Shown here: positions 41,380 to 49,138 of the stretch, piece by piece
Layout: the number at the start of each line of letters is the position of its first letter
Position numbering within the stretch: the stretch's first letter is position 1
Source of the DNA: Alistipes sp.
GTDB taxonomy: Bacteria; Bacteroidota; Bacteroidia; Bacteroidales; Rikenellaceae
Direction: 5' to 3'
Length of the DNA: 63,966 nt
Assembly (NCBI GenBank): GCA_029060215.1
Contig: JAIDUK010000004.1
Span: 1-63,966 of the forward strand
Program-made: the position numbers and the translations under genes
Notes under the pieces: generated by a model
What the model saw: the letters and a program-made list of their open reading frames with translations, nothing else
Database searches by the model: none
What the model was told of the DNA's origin: nothing

Positions 41380-42109
41380 GGTCTTCTGCTTTTTCTTCGT
41401 TAGACACTTCTTCGCAGCCCTCGGCTTCGACTTGTGCAGCAGCCGTGCGGCGCGCTTCCAGCAGCGGCAGATAGTGGCCGATGCTCGTGCGCAGCATGGC
41501 CGTCACGCCGTCCGAGGTCTTCGTGCCGCCCGTTATGGCGTCCACTTCGTGGGCAAGGTCCTTGGCGCCGCCCTTGCGCAGGGTCACCGACACGAATTCG
41601 TCGCCCTCGAAGATCGTCTTGCCCACGAACTTCGACTGGTATTTCTCCGTCGCGATTTCGGCGCCCAGACCCGGGGTCTCGCCCTTGTGGGCCATCACGA
41701 TGCCCGCCACGGTGTCCATGTCGTTCTCCAGCGCCACATAGCCCCAGATCGGCCCCCACAGCCCCGAGCCCGTCACCGGAATCACCACCCGGCCGTCCCG
41801 GGCCTCGAAAATCGGGAAGCGCCCTTCGTCGAACGAGCCTTGCAGGTCGTTGAGCCGGGCGAATACGTCGTCCCCTTCGACCGGACGCCCTTCGGCATCC
41901 AGTATGCGGGCTTCGATGAATTCGTCGTAGTTTTCGCCCGTGGCCGAGAGCGACGCAAGGATCGATTGCTTCTTCTCGTTGAGTTCGTTGGCATACTGCC
42001 GTTCTTGCAGCGAGAGTGCCGCCACAGCCAGCAGCGTCGCCACCACCGCCACCATCACCGTCGAGTAGAGGATGATGTAGGCGTTGCTGTTCGTATTGAT
42101 TTTTTTCAT
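41372..42109 (-). CDS. nqrC: Na+-NQR subunit C
   Basis: The 245-residue protein has one N-terminal membrane helix (IILYSTVMVAVVATLLAVAALSL) and a periplasmic FMN-binding domain. The covalent FMN site lies in DAITGGTKTSDG, with Thr196 as the attachment residue by position. The second residue of the usual SGAT is Gly-Gly-Thr here (TGGT). A Glu/Ala-rich tail (EAEGCEEVSNEEKAEDHE) extends beyond the domain. MKKINTNSN at 42109 is used; the upstream frame is antisense to nothing useful. Confidence 0.96.
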   Translation of the reverse strand: MKKINTNSNAYIILYSTVMVAVVATLLAVAALSLQERQYANELNEKKQSILASLSATGENYDEFIEARILDAEGRPVEGDDVFARLNDLQGSFDEGRFPIFEARDGRVVIPVTGSGLWGPIWGYVALENDMDTVAGIVMAHKGETPGLGAEIATEKYQSKFVGKTIFEGDEFVSVTLRKGGAKDLAHEVDAITGGTKTSDGVTAMLRTSIGHYLPLLEARRTAAAQVEAEGCEEVSNEEKAEDHE

Positions 42110-42119
42110 GATTGCCCTC

Positions 42120-43265
42120 TTATTTTGCCGGTTCGATACGTTTGTTTCTGCGCCGGACGTTGGCTTCGACCACATAGTAGTCGATCAGCGGCGCCAGCGC
42201 GTTCATGAAGAGGATCGAAAGCATCATGCCTTCCGGATAGGCCGGGTTGACCACTCGGATCAGCACCGCCAGCGCACCCGTCAGCACGCCGAAGATGTAT
42301 TTGCCCGTGTTGGTCTGGGCCGAAGTCACCGGGTCGGTGGCCATGAAGACCGCACCGAAGGCAAAGCCGCCCACGATCAGGTGCCACCATGCCGGATAGG
42401 TCGTCACGCCCGTCCATTGGAACACATAGCCCATGGCCAGTCCGCCCGCGAATACCGACAGCATCGTGCGCCACGAGGCGATGCCCGTGAAGAGCAGGAT
42501 GGCCGCACCCAGCAGAATCGCCGCCGTCGAGGTCTCGCCTATCGAGCCCGGGATGAAGCCCAAGAAGGCATCCAGCGCCGAGTAGCCCAGCGTGCCGTCG
42601 ACGGCCATGTGTTCGAGCGCCGTGGCTCCCGAGAATCCGTCGACCACGCCTTCGCCCGACCCGAGGCCTGCAATCCATACTTCCGCACCCGAAATCGAGG
42701 GCGTGTAGGCGAAGAATACGAACGCACGCGCCAGCAACGCCGGGTTGAAGACGTTCATGCCCGTGCCGCCGAACACTTCCTTGCCGAATACCACCGAGAA
42801 AGCCGTAGCTACGGCCACCATCCACAGCGGAATGTCCACCGGCATGATCATCGGTATGAGCAGACCCGTCACGAGAAATCCCTCGTTGACTTCATGGCCG
42901 CGCGCCTGCGCGAATCCGAATTCGATGGCCAGACCCACCACGTACGATACCACGATGATGGGCAGCACCTTCAGGAATCCGAACCACAGCGAAGCCCAGA
43001 ATTCCGGTACCGCACCTACCGACAGGCTGTGTTGGTAGCCCGTGTTATAGAAGCCGAACAGCAGCGCAGGCAGCAGCGCCACGACCACCACGATCATCGT
43101 GCGTTTCATGTCGTTGCAGTCGCGGATGTGCGCGCCCTTGGCCGTCGTCGTGTTCGGCACGAAAAGGAATGTCTCGAACGCATCGAAGGTCGAGGCCAGA
43201 AAACTCAGCTTGCCGCCTTCGGAGAAAGCGGGCTTGAGGTTGTCGATTATTTTACGCAGTCCCAT
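42120..43265 (-). CDS. nqrB: Na+-NQR subunit B
   Basis: NqrB is the ten-helix core membrane subunit, holding a second covalent FMN and riboflavin and forming much of the sodium path. At 381 residues it is close to the normal length. The N-terminus MGLRKIIDNLKPAFSEGGKL is typical; the FMN-binding threonine is Thr215 in DGFSGATALEHM. Quinone-site region residues are present in the PNTTTAKGAHIRD stretch near residue 40. It lies 2 bp after nqrA. Confidence 0.97.
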   Translation of the reverse strand: MGLRKIIDNLKPAFSEGGKLSFLASTFDAFETFLFVPNTTTAKGAHIRDCNDMKRTMIVVVVALLPALLFGFYNTGYQHSLSVGAVPEFWASLWFGFLKVLPIIVVSYVVGLAIEFGFAQARGHEVNEGFLVTGLLIPMIMPVDIPLWMVAVATAFSVVFGKEVFGGTGMNVFNPALLARAFVFFAYTPSISGAEVWIAGLGSGEGVVDGFSGATALEHMAVDGTLGYSALDAFLGFIPGSIGETSTAAILLGAAILLFTGIASWRTMLSVFAGGLAMGYVFQWTGVTTYPAWWHLIVGGFAFGAVFMATDPVTSAQTNTGKYIFGVLTGALAVLIRVVNPAYPEGMMLSILFMNALAPLIDYYVVEANVRRRNKRIEPAK

Positions 43266-43267
43266 CG

Positions 43268-44623
43268 TTATGCCTCCCGAATCATTAAGTTAATACCGTC
43301 GCGGATGATCTGCTGGATCTCGATCTTCGAGGGGTCGACGAATTCGCACAGGGCGAAATCCTCTTCGACCACTTCGTAGATGCCCAGATTCTCCATCTTG
43401 TCGATGTCGCCCGCCAGACAGGCCTTGAGCAGATACATCGGGTAGATGTCCATCGGCAGATACTGTTCGTAGAGCCCCGTCACCACGAACGGGCGTTCGC
43501 CGCCGTTCATGTTGGTGTCGAGTTTGTAGGCTTTCTTCGGGCAGAGCCACGAGAAGTAGGCGCGCGATACGGAGAACTTCTTCAGGCGCGGCATCGCCCA
43601 GCCCAGCAGTTCGTATTTGTCGCCCTCGGGGATCGCCGTCAGTTGGTTGGCGTAGTAGCCGAGGAAGCCGTCCATCGAGGTCTTGGTGCCCGTCAGGACA
43701 TTGCCCGAGATGATGCGTACGCTGTCGCCCTCTTTCTGCGCCTTGAGGTTGCCGCCCAGAATCGAATCTACGCGGGCGCCCGCAATCGTGCGGACATACG
43801 AGGGGTTCTCCACCTCGGAGCCCGTCACTGCTATGGTGCGGGTCATGTCTACACGGCCCGTGTTGAACAGACGGCCGATGATGGCCAAGTCTTGGATGTT
43901 GACCGTCCACACCTTCTCGCCCTTGTTCACCGGAGCGATATGGTGGATCTGCACGCCTACGTTGCCCACCGGGTGTTTGCCTGCGAAGCTGTGCAGTTCG
44001 GCACCCGTCAGCGACGGCATGTCGCCCTCGGCCTTGGCACGCACCGAAAGGTGCACCTTGCCCGAAGTCAGTTTGCGCAGCACGTCGATTCCGGTCTGCA
44101 AATTGTGTTTCTCTTCGCGGAGTACGAAGTTGTAGTCCGGGGCCAGCGGGGCCGAATCGAACGCCGAGACGAAGATCGCCCGGGGGGTGTCCGACGGGTC
44201 GGCGATGATGCCGTAGGGGCGCTGCATGATCATCGGCCACAGGCCGCTGCGGAGCAGCAGCTCCGCGATCTGCTCGCGCGAGGCGGTTGCGAGGTCCGGA
44301 CGGCCGAATTCTTCCGACTGCCCTTCGCCGTCGGGGGTCACCGTCACGGAGAGGACCTTGCGTTTTTCGCCGCGATTGATGGCCGCCACGCTGCCGCTCA
44401 CCGGCGAGGTGAAGAGCACGCGTTGGTCGTTCTTGTTGAAGAACAGCGGCGTGCCCGCCTTCACCTTATCGCCCGCCTTGACCAGCAGCTTGGGGGTCAC
44501 GCCCTCGAAATCGAGCGGCGAAACCGCATACTCCGCCGCGCGCGGCGCATCGGCCGCCGTCGGCTGAGGTTTCCCCAGCAGATTGATGTCGAGACCCTTG
44601 CGTAGTGTTATGACTTTCGACAT
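43268..44623 (-). CDS. nqrA: Na+-NQR subunit A
   Basis: The 451-residue soluble subunit begins MSKVITLRKGLDINLLGKPQ and is the first gene of the operon. The lipoyl-like N-terminal fold (DFEGVTPKLLVKAGDKVKAGTPLFF), FTSPVSGSVAAINRGEKRKVLSV and the C-terminal domain with ICPKKAY-like cysteine sequence (WLCPKKAYKLDTNMNGGERPFV) fit NqrA. The likely promoter at 44776-44769 leaves a leader of about 140 nt, and a TGTTA-N6-TAACA palindrome sits just downstream of the predicted transcription start. Confidence 0.97.
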   Translation of the reverse strand: MSKVITLRKGLDINLLGKPQPTAADAPRAAEYAVSPLDFEGVTPKLLVKAGDKVKAGTPLFFNKNDQRVLFTSPVSGSVAAINRGEKRKVLSVTVTPDGEGQSEEFGRPDLATASREQIAELLLRSGLWPMIMQRPYGIIADPSDTPRAIFVSAFDSAPLAPDYNFVLREEKHNLQTGIDVLRKLTSGKVHLSVRAKAEGDMPSLTGAELHSFAGKHPVGNVGVQIHHIAPVNKGEKVWTVNIQDLAIIGRLFNTGRVDMTRTIAVTGSEVENPSYVRTIAGARVDSILGGNLKAQKEGDSVRIISGNVLTGTKTSMDGFLGYYANQLTAIPEGDKYELLGWAMPRLKKFSVSRAYFSWLCPKKAYKLDTNMNGGERPFVVTGLYEQYLPMDIYPMYLLKACLAGDIDKMENLGIYEVVEEDFALCEFVDPSKIEIQQIIRDGINLMIREA

Positions 44624-44739
44624 GGTTGAAATTAAGTTTGATTGATATATGTTTCCTTCGTGTTTCGTCCGATATGGTTCCGCTCCGGCAGTCCCGGTCT
44701 TCCCCGGCTGCCCTGTCCGCGCGGCCTGCCTTGCGCTGT

Positions 44740-44755
44740 TGTTAGCACGCTAACA
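44740..44755. promoter_or_regulatory. TGTTAGCACGCTAACA palindrome, likely operator for nqr
   Basis: Seven-base perfect arms with a two-base centre, i.e. TGTTA-N6-TAACA, the half-site spacing of CRP/FNR-family sites. It lies about 7-22 nt downstream of the predicted nqr transcription start, a place suited to repression. The regulator is unknown. Confidence 0.5.
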
Positions 44756-44768
44756 GCTTAACCGCGTG

Positions 44769-44776
44769 CGAAAGTA
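44769..44776 (-). promoter_or_regulatory. Probable -7 element of the nqr operon
   Basis: TACTTTCG on the minus strand, one base off TAnnTTTG. Confidence 0.4.
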
Positions 44777-44838
44777 CGAATTTTTTTCCGGAAAACCCTA
44801 TGCCGCCGCCATTATTTCTTAAATATCCTTAAAATTTA

Positions 44839-44846
44839 TATTTTTG
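44839..44846 (+). promoter_or_regulatory. -7 element of the tatD-tcdA promoter
   Basis: TATTTTTG fits TAnnTTTG, 29 bp before the ATG at 44876. Confidence 0.5.
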
Positions 44847-44875
44847 TGTCGCTGCAACAGCATGCCGTTCTAAAA

Positions 44876-45487
44876 ATGACCGCTCCTTTCGTCAACATCC
44901 ACACCCACCGGCCCACCGGCTGCGGCATCGAGCTGCGCACGGCGGGCATCCACCCTTGGGATGCTTCCAAGGCCGATGCGGGTGCGCTCGACCGGCTCGC
45001 CCGCGAGTTGGAGAGCGGCAGCGCGCAGGCCGTCGGCGAAATCGGGCTCGACTTCGTGCGGGCCGATACGCCGCACGAGCGCGACGCTCAGGCCGCCCTC
45101 TTCCGCGCCCAGCTCGCCCTCGCCCGCCGCTGCCGGCTGCCTGTCGTCATCCATTGCGTCCGGGCGTTCGAGCCGACGATGCGCATGCTCCGCGAGCAGG
45201 AGCCCCGCGCCGTCATCTTCCACGGCTTCGTCGGTTCGCCCGAGCAGGCCCGGCAGGCGCTCGTGCGAGGTTACTTCCTCTCGTTCGGCGAGCGGACCTT
45301 CGTCTCGCCGCGCACCGTCGAGGCGCTGAAAGCCACGCCCCTCTCGCAGCTCTTTTTGGAGACCGACGACAGCCCGGTCCCTGTTAAAACGATTTATACG
45401 CGCGTCGCCGGGCTCTTGGAGACCTCCGTCGAGGAGCTTCGGCGGGCGACGACCCAAAACTACGAACGCATCTTCATCCATGGATAA
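44876..45487 (+). CDS. TatD family metal-dependent hydrolase
   Basis: The 203-residue protein has the TatD barrel motifs: metal-binding NIHTH at the start, the Glu in AVGEIGLDF, CRLPVVIHCVRA with the metal His, VIFHGFVG, and LFLETDDSP with the last Asp. Members are DNA nucleases or deoxyribonuclease-like hydrolases. It is shorter than usual (about 250 residues) with reduced loops. ATG 44876 is chosen over a GTG 30 bp upstream that sits on the promoter. The stop overlaps the next gene by 8 bp. Confidence 0.88.
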   Translation: MTAPFVNIHTHRPTGCGIELRTAGIHPWDASKADAGALDRLARELESGSAQAVGEIGLDFVRADTPHERDAQAALFRAQLALARRCRLPVVIHCVRAFEPTMRMLREQEPRAVIFHGFVGSPEQARQALVRGYFLSFGERTFVSPRTVEALKATPLSQLFLETDDSPVPVKTIYTRVAGLLETSVEELRRATTQNYERIFIHG

Positions 45488-46199
45488 CTGGTTGGAACGC
45501 ACCGCCCTGCTGCTGGGCGAAGAAAAACTCGGCCTGCTGCGCCGCGCCCACGTCTTGGTCGTGGGGCTGGGCGGCGTGGGGGCCTATGCCGCCGAAATGA
45601 TAGCCCGCGCAGGCGTGGGCCGCATGACCATCGCCGACGCCGACACGGTGAGCGTCAGCAACATCAACCGCCAGCTCGTCGCGCTGCACTCCACCGTCGG
45701 ACGGCCCAAGGCCGAGGTCCTCGCCGAGCGGCTCCGCGACATCGACCCGGAGTTGGAACTGACGGTGCTAAATCGTTTTATACGCGACGAGGAGACCGAT
45801 GCCCTGCTCGACGCGGCGCACTACGACTATGTAGTCGACGCCATCGACACCCTCTCTCCCAAGCTGGCGCTCATCCTCGCCGCGCTCGAACGGAGGCTGC
45901 CACTCGTCAGCTCGATGGGCGCCGGAGCCAAGACCGACCCCACGCAGCTCGAAATCGCCGACATCTCCAAGACCCACCACTGTCCGCTGGCCCACATGCT
46001 GCGCAAGCGGCTCCACAAGGCGGGCGTCCGCAAAGGGTTCCATGCCGTCTTCTCGCCCGAACCCATCCGCGAAGGAGCGATGATTCTCTGCGAGGAGCAG
46101 AACAAGAAGTCCAACGTCGGGACCATCTCCTACATCCCCGCCCTCTTCGGCATCGGCTGCGCATCGGTGGTCATCCGCGGGCTGATCGGCGAAATGTAG
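45480..46199 (+). CDS. tcdA: tRNA threonylcarbamoyladenosine dehydratase (TcdA/YgdL)
   Basis: TcdA converts t6A37 to cyclic ct6A in ATP-dependent fashion. The 239-residue ThiF-like protein has an ATP-binding VVGLGGVGAYAAEMIARAGVG near residues 27-47, a DADTVSVSNINRQLVAL adenylation motif, VVDAIDTLSPK, and the family-specific GAGAKTDPTQLEIADISKTHHCPLA. The C-terminal SYIPALFGIGCASVVI closes the fold. It overlaps tatD by 8 bp, indicating an operon. Confidence 0.92.
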   Translation: MDNWLERTALLLGEEKLGLLRRAHVLVVGLGGVGAYAAEMIARAGVGRMTIADADTVSVSNINRQLVALHSTVGRPKAEVLAERLRDIDPELELTVLNRFIRDEETDALLDAAHYDYVVDAIDTLSPKLALILAALERRLPLVSSMGAGAKTDPTQLEIADISKTHHCPLAHMLRKRLHKAGVRKGFHAVFSPEPIREGAMILCEEQNKKSNVGTISYIPALFGIGCASVVIRGLIGEM

Positions 46200-46251
46200 C
46201 GGCTGCCCTGCACCGGCAGAACCCGCCCGCCAACAAAATCCGCCCCAACAC

Positions 46252-46285
46252 AAAAAAGGGTACGATTCGCATCGTACCCTTTTTC
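46252..46285. terminator. Bidirectional terminator between tcdA and the TlpA-like gene
   Basis: A perfect 14-bp stem (AAAAAGGGTACGAT with its complement) closes a TCGC loop, with A and T runs on the two sides. Confidence 0.9.
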
Positions 46286-46301
46286 TCGTTCCGGTCGGGA
46301 G

Positions 46302-47375
46302 TTATTCTGCCAGCACTTCGGCTACTTTGGCCTTGAGCTCCTCGCCGCGCAGCCCGCGGGCGACGATCGTGCCGTCGGGGCCGAAGAGGATGATGTGGGG
46401 AATGCCGCTGATGCCGTAGAGTTCGGTCGGCACTGCCTGCGCATCGACGATCTCGGGCCACTCGATGCCCAGCTGCTCGGCCGCTTCCAGCGTATTTTCG
46501 CGCTTGTCCCATACGGCTACGCCCAGCACCTCGAACTTCTCGCCGCGGTACTTCTCCCACACCTCGCGGATGTTGGGGATCTCGCGGCGGCAGGGGCCGC
46601 ACCACGAAGCCCAGAAATCGACCAGCACGTATTTGCCCTTGCCCACGTAGTCCGAGAGCTTGGCAGGCGTGCCGTCATGGTTGCCGTTGTCGATCGTAAA
46701 GTCGACGAACGGCATCCCTTCGGCCGTTTTTTTCAGCGCTTCGTTCTTCTCGATCACCTTCTTCACCGGACCGAAATCGCGCACACGGGCGCCCGCCAGC
46801 GCCAGCGCCTCGTCGAACTCCTCGGGCGTCTCCAGATCCGACGACCAGCGCCAGAAAGCATAGGCGCCCAACGCATTGTCGTTGGCCTCGACCACCGGAC
46901 GGGCCGCATCGCCCAGCGCCGTGTTGATTTCGGCCACCAGCGCATCGGCTTTCGCGTCGAGCTCCGCCTCGCTCAGCGATTCGTCGTCCAGCAAGGCTTT
47001 GTATTTTTCGTAAAAACTCTTCTGAATCGAATCGTACTGCGTGCTAAAACGATTAAGCAACTCGTTTTTCTCCGAACCGCCGACCTTGCCTTCTTTCAGA
47101 TCGACCGTGAAATCGCCGCCTTCCAGAATGAGGTCGGCATAGGTCCGGCCCAAAGCGACGCGGCGAACGGCATCGCCTGCAATCTTGCCGCTGAAACCGA
47201 AACGGCCGTCGGCGACCGCTGCGCTGTCGACAGCGCGATTCTCCTGAAAATCGTAGAGATAGACCGTCTGTCCGTTGTGCGAAGGATCCGCTTCGCCCGC
47301 AATGGTGTAGGGCTTTTTCGAGGTGCAGGATGCGAACAGCGCCGCACCGGCTGCAACCAACAGGATTTTTTTCAT
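46302..47375 (-). CDS. TlpA-type thioredoxin-fold lipoprotein with DUF4369 domain
   Basis: The 357-residue protein has a lipoprotein signal (MKKILLVAAGAALFASC, Cys17). A DUF4369 domain (about 24-115: YTIAGEADPSHNGQTVYLYDF) is followed by a helical middle region (120-215) and a TlpA-like thioredoxin domain with the active site WCGPC at residues 258-262 and cis-Pro in GISGIPHII. It is likely a periplasmic-side disulfide reductase. It starts 18 bp after gpmI and is probably cotranscribed with it. Confidence 0.9.
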   Translation of the reverse strand: MKKILLVAAGAALFASCTSKKPYTIAGEADPSHNGQTVYLYDFQENRAVDSAAVADGRFGFSGKIAGDAVRRVALGRTYADLILEGGDFTVDLKEGKVGGSEKNELLNRFSTQYDSIQKSFYEKYKALLDDESLSEAELDAKADALVAEINTALGDAARPVVEANDNALGAYAFWRWSSDLETPEEFDEALALAGARVRDFGPVKKVIEKNEALKKTAEGMPFVDFTIDNGNHDGTPAKLSDYVGKGKYVLVDFWASWCGPCRREIPNIREVWEKYRGEKFEVLGVAVWDKRENTLEAAEQLGIEWPEIVDAQAVPTELYGISGIPHIILFGPDGTIVARGLRGEELKAKVAEVLAE

Positions 47376-47393
47376 ACCTATCGTGTTTTAAGG

Positions 47394-48920
47394 TTATTTC
47401 ATTTCGACCAGCGAACGGCCCGTCATTTCGGCAGGCTGCGGCAGGCCCATCAGGTCGAGCACCGTAGGGGCCACGTCGGCCAAAATACCGTCGCGCACCG
47501 CCTTGACGCGGTCGGAGACCACGACGATGGGCACCGGATTGAGCGAATGGGCCGTGTTGGGCGTTCCGTCGGGGTTCACCGCGTTGTCGGCATTGCCGTG
47601 GTCGGCGATCTGCACCACCTCGTAGCCGTTGCGCTTGGCAGCCTCGACCACCTTTTCGACGCACTTGTCGACCGCCTTGACGGCCGCAACGATCGCATCG
47701 TAGACACCCGTATGGCCCACCATGTCGCCGTTGGCGAAGTTCAGGCAGATGAAGTCGAACTTCTGCTCGTCGAGCGCCACCGCCAACTTGTCGGCCACCT
47801 CGGGCGCCGACATCTCGGGCTGCAAGTCGTAGGTCGCCACCTTGGGCGAAGCGACCAGAATGCGCTCCTCGCCCTCGAAGGTCTCCTCGCGGCCGCCGTT
47901 CAGGAAGAAAGTGACATGGGCGTATTTCTCGGTCTCGGCGATGCGCAACTGCTTGAGCCCCTGCTTCGAGACCCACTCGCCGATGGTATCGGGCACGTTC
48001 TCCTTGTCGAAGAGGATGTGCAGCCCCGTGAACTTGGCGTCGTAGGGGGTCATGCAGCAATAGTAGAGCGGCAGCGTGCGCATTCCCTCGGCGGGCATCT
48101 CCTCCTGCGTCAGCACCACGGTCAGCTCTTTCGCGCGGTCGTTGCGGTAGTTGAAGAAGATGACAAGGTCGTTCGGACGGATCGTACCCACGGGCTTGCC
48201 TGCGCCGTCAACCCGAACGATGGGCTTGATGAACTCGTCGGTCACGTCGGCATCGTAGGACTTCTGCACGGCGGCGGCCATGTCGTCGGCATGCTCGCCG
48301 ATGCCGTTGACCAAAGCGTCGTAAGCTACCTTGACACGCTCCCACCGCTTGTCGCGGTCCATGGCGTAGTAGCGGCCTACGACCGTGGCGATCTTGCCCG
48401 TCGACGCAGCCAAATGCTTCTCCAACTGCTCGATGAAGCCCTTGCCGCTGCGCGGGTCGGTGTCGCGGCCGTCCATGAAACAATGGACGAAGGTATTTTC
48501 GATCTTATACTCGGCGGCGATGTCGCACAACTTGAAGAGATGCTCCAACGACGAATGCACGCCGCCGTCGGACGTAAGGCCCATGAAATGGACCCCCGCG
48601 CCGTTCTGCTTGGCATACTCGAACGCGCGGACGACCTCGGGATTCTTCAGAATCGAATTGTCGCGGCAGGCGCGGTTGATCTTGACCAAGTCCTGATAGA
48701 CGACGCGCCCGGCACCGATATTGAGGTGGCCCACCTCCGAATTGCCCATCTGGCCGTCGGGCAGACCGACGTTCTCGCCGTCGGTGCGCAACTGGGCGTG
48801 GGGATAATGCTCGGTCATGGCCGAGATATAAGCGGGACGGACCGTCGAAATGACATCCGCACGGTCGTGACGGCCGTTGCCCCAGCCGTCGAGGATCATC
48901 AACAAAACCTTGTTTGCCAT
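47394..48920 (-). CDS. gpmI: 2,3-bisphosphoglycerate-independent phosphoglycerate mutase
   Basis: GpmI interconverts 3- and 2-phosphoglycerate in glycolysis using two Mn ions. The 508-residue protein starts [14 protein letters not shown] with metal ligand Asp11; the nucleophile is Ser61 in [15 protein letters not shown]. Other ligand regions are [23 protein letters not shown] and ADHGNADN near the C-terminus. The start seven residues downstream of the open frame start fits the family. Confidence 0.97.
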   Translation of the reverse strand: MANKVLLMILDGWGNGRHDRADVISTVRPAYISAMTEHYPHAQLRTDGENVGLPDGQMGNSEVGHLNIGAGRVVYQDLVKINRACRDNSILKNPEVVRAFEYAKQNGAGVHFMGLTSDGGVHSSLEHLFKLCDIAAEYKIENTFVHCFMDGRDTDPRSGKGFIEQLEKHLAASTGKIATVVGRYYAMDRDKRWERVKVAYDALVNGIGEHADDMAAAVQKSYDADVTDEFIKPIVRVDGAGKPVGTIRPNDLVIFFNYRNDRAKELTVVLTQEEMPAEGMRTLPLYYCCMTPYDAKFTGLHILFDKENVPDTIGEWVSKQGLKQLRIAETEKYAHVTFFLNGGREETFEGEERILVASPKVATYDLQPEMSAPEVADKLAVALDEQKFDFICLNFANGDMVGHTGVYDAIVAAVKAVDKCVEKVVEAAKRNGYEVVQIADHGNADNAVNPDGTPNTAHSLNPVPIVVVSDRVKAVRDGILADVAPTVLDLMGLPQPAEMTGRSLVEMK

Positions 48921-48952
48921 AGCTATGTGAATTTTATTCAATCCGTAAGGCT

Positions 48953-49032
48953 GTCATTCTGAGCGGAGCGAAGAATCTGCGGAACCAGCCCGATTTCTTC
49001 GCGGTCGGATCCTTCGCTGCGCTCAGGATGAC
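48953..49032. repeat. REP-like palindrome between gpmI and alaS
   Basis: GTCATTCTGAGCGGAGCGAA begins the left arm (48953-48978); the opposing arm at 49007-49032 matches its complement at about 22 of 26 positions. Similar arms lie at 23721-23784, and a weaker resemblance is seen at 21054-21116. Confidence 0.6.
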
Positions 49033-49034
49033 AA

Positions 49035-49124
49035 AAAGAGACGCACTCATGATTACAAAGAGACGCACTCAAGATTACAATACAAAGAGCTGTCAGGGTT
49101 GCAAAGAGCTGTGCTCAGGATGAC
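49035..49124. repeat. Degenerate 22-bp tandem repeats derived from the palindrome arm
   Basis: Units start AAAGAG at 49035, 49057, 49084 and 49103. The first two differ at one position in 22. The third lacks three bases. The last ends CTCAGGATGAC, as the palindrome arm does. Confidence 0.6.
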
Positions 49125-49138
49125 AAGCGTATAAATTT

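Noticed and set aside
46395..48962. 855-residue plus-strand frame
   Set aside because: Antisense to gpmI and the TlpA-like gene, both certain; the sequence lacks family features.
49035..49124. CRISPR-like array
   Set aside because: Units are contiguous with no spacers and are degenerate copies of the palindrome arm.
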